DNA from: JAFDZV01 sp964455525
GTDB taxonomy: Bacteria > Bacteroidota > Ignavibacteria > OLB7
Direction of reading: 5' to 3'
NCBI GenBank assembly: GCA_964455525.1
Contig: CAYVWR010000002.1
Coordinates: 124,001 to 188,000 of the forward strand
Length of the DNA: 64,000 nt
A program made the position numbers and the translations under genes. Of the stretch, positions 10,201 through 18,395 are shown piece by piece (position 1 is the first letter of the stretch; each line of letters opens with the position of its first letter). The notes beneath the pieces were generated by a model. The model searched no databases, was not told the DNA's origin, and saw only the letters and a program-made list of their open reading frames with translations.

Positions 10201-10891
10201 CGATCTCCTGATAGGCGAAGAGTTTCTGCTGGGTCAGTTCGCCAAGGCTTGTAGCGATCGCAAGCTCGCCACTGCTTGTGACGCGGATCGTGCGGGCGCC
10301 ATCGTAGCGGATGCGGATTCTGGATGGATCTGCTCCGGCGGCCAGAAGCAGGTCGTAGCGTGGGCTGCCATTATCGTAAAAGAGAAGGGCATCAACGCCG
10401 GGATAGATGGCATTGATACGGGTGTGGCTGAACAGCGGGACATCGGCGGCCCAGCGCGATGGATCATTGCCCATGAAGAAGTTATAGCGGCCGGGTTGCG
10501 GATGCATGCCGGACGCGTTTGCCTCTGGCGATGCGCCAACAAATTCCATCCGCAGGATATGCCCCTGGCGACGCACAAACTCGGGATGGTCCTTGCCGTT
10601 TTTCGGACCCGATGTCTGGGCCGATCCTTCCACTGCCGAATTTTTATGCAGGTCGAAGAGCACCGAGGAGTTTGTCACCCACATATCAAGCCCTTGAATG
10701 CGGGAGCCGAAGCGGATCTGGCTGGGCCACTGGCCCCGGTTTGCTATAAATATGGGCGCATGTTTCCGCATCATATCTCTGGCCTCGGCCATGGCATGCT
10801 GCGATACATCGGAGGTCGGCTGGGACTGGCCCGGCGATACCGATGAGCATAACAGAAGAAGGAGCAATAACAGGATAGTTCTCATGTTCAT
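7289..10891 (-). CDS. Large T9SS-secreted beta-propeller (SBBP) / Ig-like surface protein
   Basis: This is a 1200-residue protein. ATG at 10889-10891 is chosen because GGAG lies 8 bases upstream and a Leu-rich signal peptide follows (RTILLLLLLLLCSSVS). An N-terminal domain ending near ...RPLVIDPVLYSTLLGG is the type that precedes SBBP propellers. Seven repeats follow, each built like YSTFIGG...AYAIA...VCGYT...FPTT..GAYD..YNGG..D.F, giving a seven-bladed propeller. After that comes a Kre9/Knh1-like beta-sandwich (NWASYGIDTIAIHL...), three Ig-like domains with YQWRKDG/YQWYKNG cores, and a C-terminal T9SS sorting domain (LPNPSAGR...GAYFCRL...IIMVSR). The product is predicted to be anchored at the cell surface. 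The gene is monocistronic by context. The role may be adhesion or polymer binding, but no ligand can be named. Confidence 0.88.
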   Translation of the reverse strand: MNMRTILLLLLLLLCSSVSPGQSQPTSDVSQHAMAEARDMMRKHAPIFIANRGQWPSQIRFGSRIQGLDMWVTNSSVLFDLHKNSAVEGSAQTSGPKNGKDHPEFVRRQGHILRMEFVGASPEANASGMHPQPGRYNFFMGNDPSRWAADVPLFSHTRINAIYPGVDALLFYDNGSPRYDLLLAAGADPSRIRIRYDGARTIRVTSSGELAIATSLGELTQQKLFAYQEIGGRQVPVACSFAVHDNATVGFALGSYDKSRPLVIDPVLYSTLLGGSGDENALAMALDAQQNVYVTGYANAPNPNAETFPTTTGAYDLVHRGNSDVFVSKLNPTLGALLYSTFIGGNGFDDGRSIAINGSGEAYVCGYTGSDNFPTTVGAYDRSYNGGSHDIFVTKLSASGSDLEYSTFIGGMASDGAYSIALESNGTARICGYTSSSDFPTTVGAYDRSYNDGADDIFSLALNPSGSDLASSTFIGGSGSDYAYAIKLDARGNGYIFGTTSSADLPVSPNAFASIYAGGPHDAVLLKLNASNSSLLYCSYYGGSDDDYAYDLALFGENDVALCGYTASRNFPTTPDSYSPDYNGGAYDIFAIRHTITSRSLTFSTFIGGQSDDYAYAIAIAQGNIWIAGHTASIDFPVFSAGYDTTYNGGPYDTYVLELDGYGDRLRYVSLFGGVNQDIAHDLIVIPTYPEPVNIYLCGTTNSANFPIGQGGYDATLARRFNDVGADFSYDAFVLRLNPRNLLLLTETPGNGTLSCQNGTFNINWASYGIDTIAIHLMSGTPPQWSVELISNYGADGGTWPWLVPSTFPSGTTWRIYITGRSGRDMAGKRESDTGAVFEVPESPILQKGIASMLVCPGEPLNFSIQATGYKISYLWRKDNFTIHGATASSFSIDSLTPRDTGWYEVAVIDACGNVGLSNKARVDFYPVPKIVQQPLWRVLPCYGKEARFEAIAEGENIRYQWYKNGTPIPGAVQNVLVIPSATEADTGVYRLGVFNDICQDYPQYSIPSRLELFPEDIETDPVTQHAFTGDAVSFSVVARGVDLKYQWRKDGVPIPGATQSTYIIFPVRMEHAGTYDVLINGECTMLSRPATLSVGLSSVAPGFGTSESNGLTITALPNPSAGRVVLQLASYTGKALPGNLRLELFNSIGVQVLDLTENLAASGFRTAEFDAAALPPGAYFCRLLSNDRQIASSIIMVSR

Positions 10892-11722
10892 AGGGTAACT
10901 CCAAACAGTATGGGTACAGCAGCATCTGCCGGGCCTGCGTCTCAGGATCGCCCGGTGCCATTCATCGTAACAGATACGGGGAGGGCAGTCAAACATGCTG
11001 CTCCCGCAGGTTGCATGAAGTGCGATTATTCGTTCACAACCATGGTCGATGCCCCGATACATTCCATGCGAATAAAGAAGAGCGCCGTGCCGGGGCGCTG
11101 GTTTCCGGTGCTGCGGCATATGCCCCCCTGGCGTGATTGTGCCATCGCTGCTTGCGCCAGCAGTACGGTGGGGCCATAGTTTTCATCGTCATCAATAATG
11201 CCGGATTGCGGAACGGGGGGGAGCGGATCTGATGATCTGCGCAAACGGAGCAGGAAATGGGTAAAGCCGGTTCCCCAATGTGTTAGCACGTATACCATGA
11301 ACAATGTCACAGAGCGGTTTGGAATACTCCTATCGTTGTGCTGGTATGCTGCCAGGGGGACCTGATGCATTCCCACAGCAGAGGATGCTGCGTGCGGGAG
11401 ATGAATTATCAGAAATCAACCTACAGTATAGATAAAGACCCTGTGATGGCATGAAGTGTTTCAGCATCGGGATGATGGCTTTCGTGGCAGGGGGGGAGAT
11501 GGCATCGCTATGCCCGTGCCTCACGTGCGGATGTTCCTGTACCGATGTTCAGAGCGGCAGGAGGTTGATGCTCTCCGCATCCGCTAGGGCAACTCCAGGC
11601 ACTGGATAATGATGGTGGGATCTTTATCCTCAGCCTGTTCGCCGCGGGGATATATAGGCCCGTCCCTTGTCCGGCTCCGGGCATTATCACGCCGAGGCTT
11701 TTTTTTATACCGATCGCTGAAG
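10892..11722. other. Long intergenic region, no gene recognised
   Basis: About 830 bp lie between the start of the propeller gene and the rho terminator. Short frames exist on both strands (the longest about 116 codons, minus, 11026-11376), but none has a plausible start, domain, or codon pattern like its neighbours. It presumably contains the promoter of the minus-strand propeller gene next to GGAG at about 10900. I see nothing else that I can support. Confidence 0.4.
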
Positions 11723-11752
11723 AAAAAACGTGCCTCCGATTGCGGAGGCACG
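11723..11752 (-). terminator. Rho-independent terminator of rho
   Basis: On the minus strand, CGTGCCTCCG and CGGAGGCACG form a perfect 10-bp stem with a CAAT loop, followed by six T (11728 down to 11723). It lies about 40 bp after the rho stop codon. This is a textbook intrinsic terminator. Confidence 0.93.
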
Positions 11753-11790
11753 TTGTACGATCATACCGTTGAGGCGTATCAATGCAGGGA

Positions 11791-13095
<1,305 letters not shown>

Positions 13096-13862
13096 GCTTG
13101 CTTGATCCTCGTTGAGATAACTATGGCGTGATCGTGTGCCGTGAATATAAAAACAATTTGCGTACCTCTCTGCACTTTCCTGACGTCAGGAGTTCCTTGC
13201 GACCTCTACGTCCATGTTCCATGGGGGGGATGAGGAACCCGTTTCTACCGTATGATGCCGGACTTTTTTTTGGTCGCTCGATATGACCGTCGAATGATTC
13301 GTTAGACGAATACGTTCGCAGGCTGAAGGGTGGGGGGCGACGCGGCCAAACGTCTCCTGGCTGTACTGGGTTGTCGACGGGATTGGAATAGAGCAGTAAG
13401 GTTGCCGGAAGAGGTACGCGCGCTCGCATCAATCGACGGCAAGCGGCGTAGTGTTGGAACTGGATCAGAAACTGAAGTTCTAACAATTCCCTCGCACCGG
13501 AGGACAGGCTTCAGAGATCAATAAGGGAGAGTGATCCTGTGGATGTTGAGCTCGGATGCAAATATCACTATGCGTCTCTTGCCAGTCAAGAGGATTTTTA
13601 TGCTCAGTCGGTCAGTTACAGAAAATTATCAAAGATGGCTATTTGTGGAGAACACTATCGGCATACGACGTAGCGTATCTGCAAATCGTGTATCTGCCAG
13701 GGATCATCACCTGATATTCGGCGATCGTTCTCTCCTAACGTGCACCGGGGGTGGAATGTCACAGGGCATCGGAGGGGGCATGGCAGGCTCTGCGATTGTG
13801 CCGGGACTTCAGGGGATGCCCGTTGGCATCCCCCTTCCCGTGCACTGCCGTTGCAGGCCGGA
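13096..13862. other. Rho upstream/leader region
   Basis: These 767 bp lie between the dacB stop and the rho start, both on the minus strand. They contain the hairpin at 13812-13833 and no credible gene; the short frames on both strands lack domains. Rho genes often have long, autoregulated leaders, so part of this may be transcribed, but no promoter could be placed. Confidence 0.4.
13812..13833. terminator. Hairpin after dacB, no U-tract
   Basis: GGGGATGCC (13812-13820), a CGTT loop and GGCATCCCC (13825-13833) form a perfect 9-bp stem about 30 bp past the dacB stop. No T-run follows on the minus strand, so it is at best a weak terminator or a 3'-end stabiliser. Confidence 0.4.
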
Positions 13863-15803
13863 TCACTTCGTTTCGGCGACCAGTATATCCCCATAGCTGA
13901 AGTTTGCCAGGCGCGCCGCAATCTTGTCCTGCAATGCGCGATATGCGCCATGATTGCCGCCGTTCATCAGCATCGAGAAGCATATCTGCTCGCCATCGCG
14001 CGTGGTAACGTATCCGGCCAGCGCCGATACGTTCCTGAGCGTGCCGGTTTTGCCGTGGACATTTCCCTCGGCATAGGTTCCTTTCATCCGCTTGCGAAGC
14101 GTTCCATCAACCCCGGCAACCGACATCGACTGATAGAAGGGGCTGTAGATCTTCTGGTCGTTATAGGCAGCGCCCAGGATGCCGGTGAGCGCCGAGGCCG
14201 ACAGGCAGTTGGCACGCGAGAGACCCGAGCCGTCGTTGATGATACAGCGGCCGAACGGGATCTTGTTCAGGGTCATCCGCTGGTGAATCCTCTCTACCGT
14301 CTTCTGGGCCGTTTCCTGCTGGCCTCCGGCCGCGCCGCCGATCATCTTGAAGACATACTCGGCCAGGAAGTTGTTGCTGTTCTTCATGACCATCCCCAGG
14401 ATCTCCTGAAGCGGCCGTCCGGTCTCGGCCAGCACCGTCATGCGTGCCGGTGTGATTCCCGAGGAGGGCGATCCGGCAATGGTGATGCCATGCGAGCGGA
14501 GCCGGTCATAAATCATGCCGGCGATCACCAGCGGCGGATTCCGCATCGTATAGCGATAGCTTACGGTCCTGTTCGGAGGAAGACTGCCAGCAACCGTAAT
14601 GGTCTGCCTGCCGTTCTCGCCGCTTCCGATCGAAACACGAACCGGTCCACCCCCCTTGGCAACCGCTGGCGCGGTTGCCGCTTTGCTTGTAGCCTTCGCA
14701 GGAGGGGGTGCCGCCGTTTTTGTTGCCGTTTTTGCCACCGGCTTCGTTGCCGGTTTCGCCGCTGTTTTGCCCTGGGGCTTGGTGGCGGCCGCCGTTTTGT
14801 TTTTTGCCGGTGCCTGCTTTGTCTTGGTGGGCGCAGCCTGCTGGCGGGAGTTTTTTACAGTCGCACTCTTCTGAGGTTCCGTCTTTTTCTGGACTCCCTT
14901 CTTTCCCTTGGCCGTCTCTGCTGGCGGCGTCTTCGCCGGTTTGCGCTGCCGGTAGATCTCGTAGGCCTCGATCGACTCATCGCCGTAGCGTGGCGCATGG
15001 CTGTCTTCAGGAACCAGGAGATCGGAGCGCCGCTTCCCTCCCTTGCGTACACGGGGGGCGGGGGCTGCCGAGACGGTTGCCTGATTGCTTATGGCAAAGC
15101 CGGAGGAGGGAGGATAGGTCTGTACGTTACAGGGAGCGCCGGGGGTTCTGGGAGAGGATACAACCACGGTAAAGACGCTTCGCTCGATTGTCAGTGCGGC
15201 AATCGGGGGAAGCGGCACTACCACGTCATCGTCGCCGCTGTACTCGGTGCGCTCGGTCTTATCATCGAAGAAGCTGCCGTCGCCTACGATGTTCCCTTCC
15301 ACATGCTTGATGCCGGCTGCAAGAAGCTGGTCCACCAACTGGTCGATCTCGTTGATCGAGAAGAAGGGGTCGCCGTAGCCTTTTACATAGAGATTGCCCT
15401 TGACCACACCATCGCGCGGGCGGAGATCTGCCGCCACGACCGTTCGTACGGCATAACCTGCGCCAAGCTCGCTGAGCGCGGTGAAGGTGGTGACGATCTT
15501 GGTGGTTGATGCCGGGGTCAGCGGCTTATCGGCGTTCATCGAGAAGAAGGTCTTATCGGTGGAGAGCGACCTGATCTCGATGCCGACGTTGCCTGCCTTT
15601 GCCTCCGGGAGCTTGATAAGCCCCGAGAGATCGGCTGCCAGCTTTTCAAGCGCCTTGAGCGAGTCGGTTGTGCTCAGCACCATTCTGCCGACGGTGTCGG
15701 CGGTGACCCCTCTGGCCACAACGCGCCCCCGATCGCTTTCGGTGCTGGTAATGGTCGAGAGAATGAGAAGAAGGGCTGCTGCTAGTGTCAGTCGCTTGGT
15801 CAT
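13863..15803 (-). CDS. dacB: D-alanyl-D-alanine carboxypeptidase/endopeptidase (PBP4 family)
   Basis: This 646-residue periplasmic penicillin-binding protein trims peptidoglycan cross-links. A signal peptide (RLTLAAALLLILSTITS) is followed by the three catalytic motifs: S99-T-T-K102 (PASTTK), S476-N-N478 and K585-T-G587. The GYGDPFFS and SVAGVDGTLRKRM segments are typical of DacB. Odd feature: residues about 286-386 form a low-complexity Lys/Ala/Pro/Thr stretch (runs such as KPATKPVAKTATKTAAPPPAK) between the second domain and the return to the catalytic fold, which makes the protein well over 100 residues longer than the usual size. Its composition resembles histone H1 tails. The start codon overlaps the gmhA stop by 4 bp, so the two genes are translationally coupled. 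Confidence 0.93.
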   Translation of the reverse strand: MTKRLTLAAALLLILSTITSTESDRGRVVARGVTADTVGRMVLSTTDSLKALEKLAADLSGLIKLPEAKAGNVGIEIRSLSTDKTFFSMNADKPLTPASTTKIVTTFTALSELGAGYAVRTVVAADLRPRDGVVKGNLYVKGYGDPFFSINEIDQLVDQLLAAGIKHVEGNIVGDGSFFDDKTERTEYSGDDDVVVPLPPIAALTIERSVFTVVVSSPRTPGAPCNVQTYPPSSGFAISNQATVSAAPAPRVRKGGKRRSDLLVPEDSHAPRYGDESIEAYEIYRQRKPAKTPPAETAKGKKGVQKKTEPQKSATVKNSRQQAAPTKTKQAPAKNKTAAATKPQGKTAAKPATKPVAKTATKTAAPPPAKATSKAATAPAVAKGGGPVRVSIGSGENGRQTITVAGSLPPNRTVSYRYTMRNPPLVIAGMIYDRLRSHGITIAGSPSSGITPARMTVLAETGRPLQEILGMVMKNSNNFLAEYVFKMIGGAAGGQQETAQKTVERIHQRMTLNKIPFGRCIINDGSGLSRANCLSASALTGILGAAYNDQKIYSPFYQSMSVAGVDGTLRKRMKGTYAEGNVHGKTGTLRNVSALAGYVTTRDGEQICFSMLMNGGNHGAYRALQDKIAARLANFSYGDILVAETK

Positions 15804-16390
15804 GATTCCCCATGGAGCAATTGTTCAACGGATTCGCAGATGATATGGCCCAGTGTGATATGCGCTTCCTGAATGCGCTGGGTGTTCTCCGATGGCACCA
15901 CGATCGCTATGTCGCATGCCTGGCGCAATGTTCCCCCGGTTCCACCAAGCAGGCAGATGGTCTTCATCCCCTTGCGTTTCGCCGCCTCCACCGCCAGGAT
16001 CACGTTGCGCGACCGGCCGCTTGTGGAGATGCCGATCAGCACGTCGCCGCTGGCCCCAAGCCCCTCTACGTTGCGTGCGAATACCTGATCGAACCCGATG
16101 TCGTTGCCCCCGGCCGTCATGTTCGATGGATCGGTGCAGAGCGAGATCGCACCTAGTGCGGGACGCTGAATGTTGTGGTTCAGCCGGATCATAAGCTCGG
16201 TTGCCAGGTGCTGGCAGTCGGCGGCACTGCCGCCATTGCCGCAGAAAAGCACCTTGCCGCCGTTACGGTACGATTCCACGATCATGCCGATCGCGGCGAT
16301 CACCTCGGCGCGACATGCATCCATCGTGTGGTGTTTTACTTCGGCGCTCTGGCGCAACGACTCGTTGTAGAATTCTTCGAGAGACTTCAT
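15800..16390 (-). CDS. gmhA: Sedoheptulose-7-phosphate isomerase (SIS domain)
   Basis: This 196-residue cytoplasmic enzyme converts sedoheptulose 7-phosphate to D-glycero-D-manno-heptose 7-phosphate, the first step of heptose synthesis for lipopolysaccharide core. The SIS-fold phosphosugar site is visible as FCGNGGSAADCQHLATEL (about 49-66), followed by TDPSNMTAGGNDIGF and GISTSGRSRNV, all GmhA hallmarks rather than those of generic SIS proteins. The length is standard. It overlaps dacB by 4 bp, linking outer-membrane sugar supply with wall remodelling in one transcript. The start ATG at 16388-16390 has no clear Shine-Dalgarno sequence. Other heptose genes are not in the window. Confidence 0.92.
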   Translation of the reverse strand: MKSLEEFYNESLRQSAEVKHHTMDACRAEVIAAIGMIVESYRNGGKVLFCGNGGSAADCQHLATELMIRLNHNIQRPALGAISLCTDPSNMTAGGNDIGFDQVFARNVEGLGASGDVLIGISTSGRSRNVILAVEAAKRKGMKTICLLGGTGGTLRQACDIAIVVPSENTQRIQEAHITLGHIICESVEQLLHGES

Positions 16391-16629
16391 TAGAAGAAAA
16401 GATAACCGGAAAGGGATCTATCTGGGGTTGTTGATCGGGGACTGCGCGCGCGACTCTGGACGAGGCTTACGATGAGCAGGGATCACGCAAACATACTATG
16501 CTGCGGAGAACTTTCCGGCACCCGCGGCACCATTCTCCCCAATGCACGTGCTCTATAGGTCGTACAGGAGCGTTTCAGGATTAATGCCAGGCGCACACAC
16601 GCCGCTTTCTCGTCTGTGAGGCCGATCCT

Positions 16630-17127
16630 TTACCGGCGGCGCGAGAATGTGTAGGGAAGGATGATCGTCCGCTTCAGGTGCGTAATGTATGCACGGCGGG
16701 CATCTTCATCGAGCGAGCCGAAGTGTTTTGCCTGCCAGTAGATCTCTCCCAGAAGCCCGGCCAGAAAGAGGCCGCCCAGGATGGCGGCGATATATGCCAG
16801 ATATTCCTGATCGCCGATGTTCAATGCCTTCGCCAGCAGGCCGCCGCCGGATAGGACGACGATAAAGATCAGAAAAAGAACTGATTCAAATGTATCGCCC
16901 CTGAGCCGCTCCCGAATCGTGGCCAGACGCCGTTGTTCCCGTAACTGGGTAAGCTGGAAGTTCATGCCGAACGTGGCACCGGCCAGGAGCAATGCCATCC
17001 ACCAGCGGTAGAAGTCATGAAATGCCATCAGAAAGAAGACATGCATGGTTGCCAGCAGCGCGTACTCGGCTGCGCGTTGCAGCCGTTTCAGTTTGTACTC
17101 CTGGAGTAGCTCGTGCTCCGATTGCAT
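16630..17127 (-). CDS. Small four-helix integral membrane protein, unknown
   Basis: I do not recognise a family. From ATG at 17125-17127 the product is 165 residues, with about four hydrophobic segments arranged as two pairs: YALLATMHVFFLMAF, MALLLAGATFGMNF, SVLFLIFIVVLSGGGLL and LAYIAAILGGLFLAGLLGEI. Charged, helical, cytoplasm-like stretches lie between them (LREQRRLATIRERLRGD). The C-terminus is basic (LKRTIILPYTFSRRR). An upstream in-frame extension of 55 codons overlaps the nfo end and looks non-coding, so the shorter start is preferred. It follows nfo by 134 bp on the same strand. Confidence 0.7.
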   Translation of the reverse strand: MQSEHELLQEYKLKRLQRAAEYALLATMHVFFLMAFHDFYRWWMALLLAGATFGMNFQLTQLREQRRLATIRERLRGDTFESVLFLIFIVVLSGGGLLAKALNIGDQEYLAYIAAILGGLFLAGLLGEIYWQAKHFGSLDEDARRAYITHLKRTIILPYTFSRRR

Positions 17128-17261
17128 GGCGTCAAGGGATAAGGTGCTCAGGGATGATGCGCTGCTGCGGGTACATAAACGACGCTCTTCTCCCCCGATT
17201 CGTTTGCTACTGCCGGGCATTTCTCGCCGTGGCAACGGCCTGTCTGACGGTTCCAGGATGT

Positions 17262-18152
17262 TCAACAGACGTTCTCGGCAACCACCTGGCACTGTTCCCG
17301 GCGATGTGCCGGGATAAAACTGCGGAGCAGCGAGAGATTCTCCAGATCCTCCTGAAGATCTTTTCCTTTCGGCGTCTCGATCACCATGGGAACCTCTACA
17401 AGACGGGAATCGGCCATCACCATGCGGAATGCGGTCTCGCCGATCGCTCCTTTGCCGATATGTTCGTGGCGATCCACCCTGGCGCCCAGCGCGGCCTTCG
17501 AGTCGTTCAGATGCATCAGGCGCAGATACCGCAGGCCGATGATGGCGTCGAACTCCTCCATCGTCTCGTTGTATCCGCCTTCGGTGCGAATATCATAGCC
17601 GGCAGCAAAGATGTGGCAGGTGTCGATACAGACCCCGATCCGGCTTGTATCGTCGATCATGCCGATGATCCGTGCGATCTCCTCGAACCGGCGCCCGAGC
17701 GTGCTTCCCTGCCCTGCGGTGGTTTCAATCACCGATATCGTCTTCTGTCCGGCGGTGGCCTCGTGGGCCAGATTGATCCGCTCAGCCACAATTTCCAGAG
17801 CCAGCTCCGGCTCCTGCCCGCATGCCGCGCCGGGATGGAAGTTCAGCAGCCTGATCCCAAGCTGTTCTGCCCGTCTGTGCTCGTCGATAAACGCCTCGAA
17901 CGATTTACGGGAGGTCTGTTCCTCGGGAGAGCAGAGGTTGATAAGGTAGGAATCGTGGATCGCGATGTTGTCGAGCGGAAATGTGTGCGCCGCATCGAGC
18001 CATGCCTGAATATCCTGCCGGGAGAGCGGAGGGGCCGCCCATCGATTGTTGTTTTTGGAGAAGATCTGGAGGGCGGTTCCACCAAAGATGCCTGATCGGG
18101 CAATGGCCTTGTGGAGACCCCCCGCAACGGACGTATGTGCACCAAGTTTCAT
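17262..18152 (-). CDS. nfo: Endonuclease IV (AP endonuclease)
   Basis: This 296-residue protein cleaves the backbone 5' to abasic sites in base excision repair using three zinc ions. Family motifs are all present: the N-terminal KLGAHTSVAGG, NIAIHDSYLINL, LNFHPGAA, VIETTAGQGS, CIDTCHIFAAGYD and HLNDSKAALGARVDRHEHIGKG. These supply the expected His, Glu and Asp metal ligands. The start is set at ATG 18150-18152, because the conserved KLGAHTS motif begins there; the frame runs 31 codons further upstream with no homology. The copper ATPase gene diverges from it across 243 bp. Confidence 0.95.
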   Translation of the reverse strand: MKLGAHTSVAGGLHKAIARSGIFGGTALQIFSKNNNRWAAPPLSRQDIQAWLDAAHTFPLDNIAIHDSYLINLCSPEEQTSRKSFEAFIDEHRRAEQLGIRLLNFHPGAACGQEPELALEIVAERINLAHEATAGQKTISVIETTAGQGSTLGRRFEEIARIIGMIDDTSRIGVCIDTCHIFAAGYDIRTEGGYNETMEEFDAIIGLRYLRLMHLNDSKAALGARVDRHEHIGKGAIGETAFRMVMADSRLVEVPMVIETPKGKDLQEDLENLSLLRSFIPAHRREQCQVVAENVC

Positions 18153-18395
18153 GTGATAACATAGCGCCTGCCGGAAGGTTATGCAACCGTTCTGGCTGAA
18201 TTTTATCCCTTGCAGCGATGGCGGGGCTTTGCAAAGCCCTGCCATCCCGCCATATCGAGATCCTCCCCGTATCCTCTCGGCATGCGCTTGTTACGTTCCG
18301 TTGCCACCATAACTGTGCCCGCTGGCGGTGCCGTTCGTCTTCCCTTCAAGAGCCTGATGGCGGGCAAATGATATATTCATGGCCGGAGCATAGCA

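Noticed and set aside
11026..11376. Minus-strand frame of 116 codons in the gap between the propeller gene and rho
   Set aside because: No ribosome binding site, no domain, composition unlike neighbours, and it reaches towards the propeller gene promoter.
13740..15509. 589-codon plus-strand frame opposite dacB
   Set aside because: It is the antisense shadow of dacB, whose three catalytic motifs and signal peptide are intact; the product is Arg/Cys-rich and has no recognisable fold.
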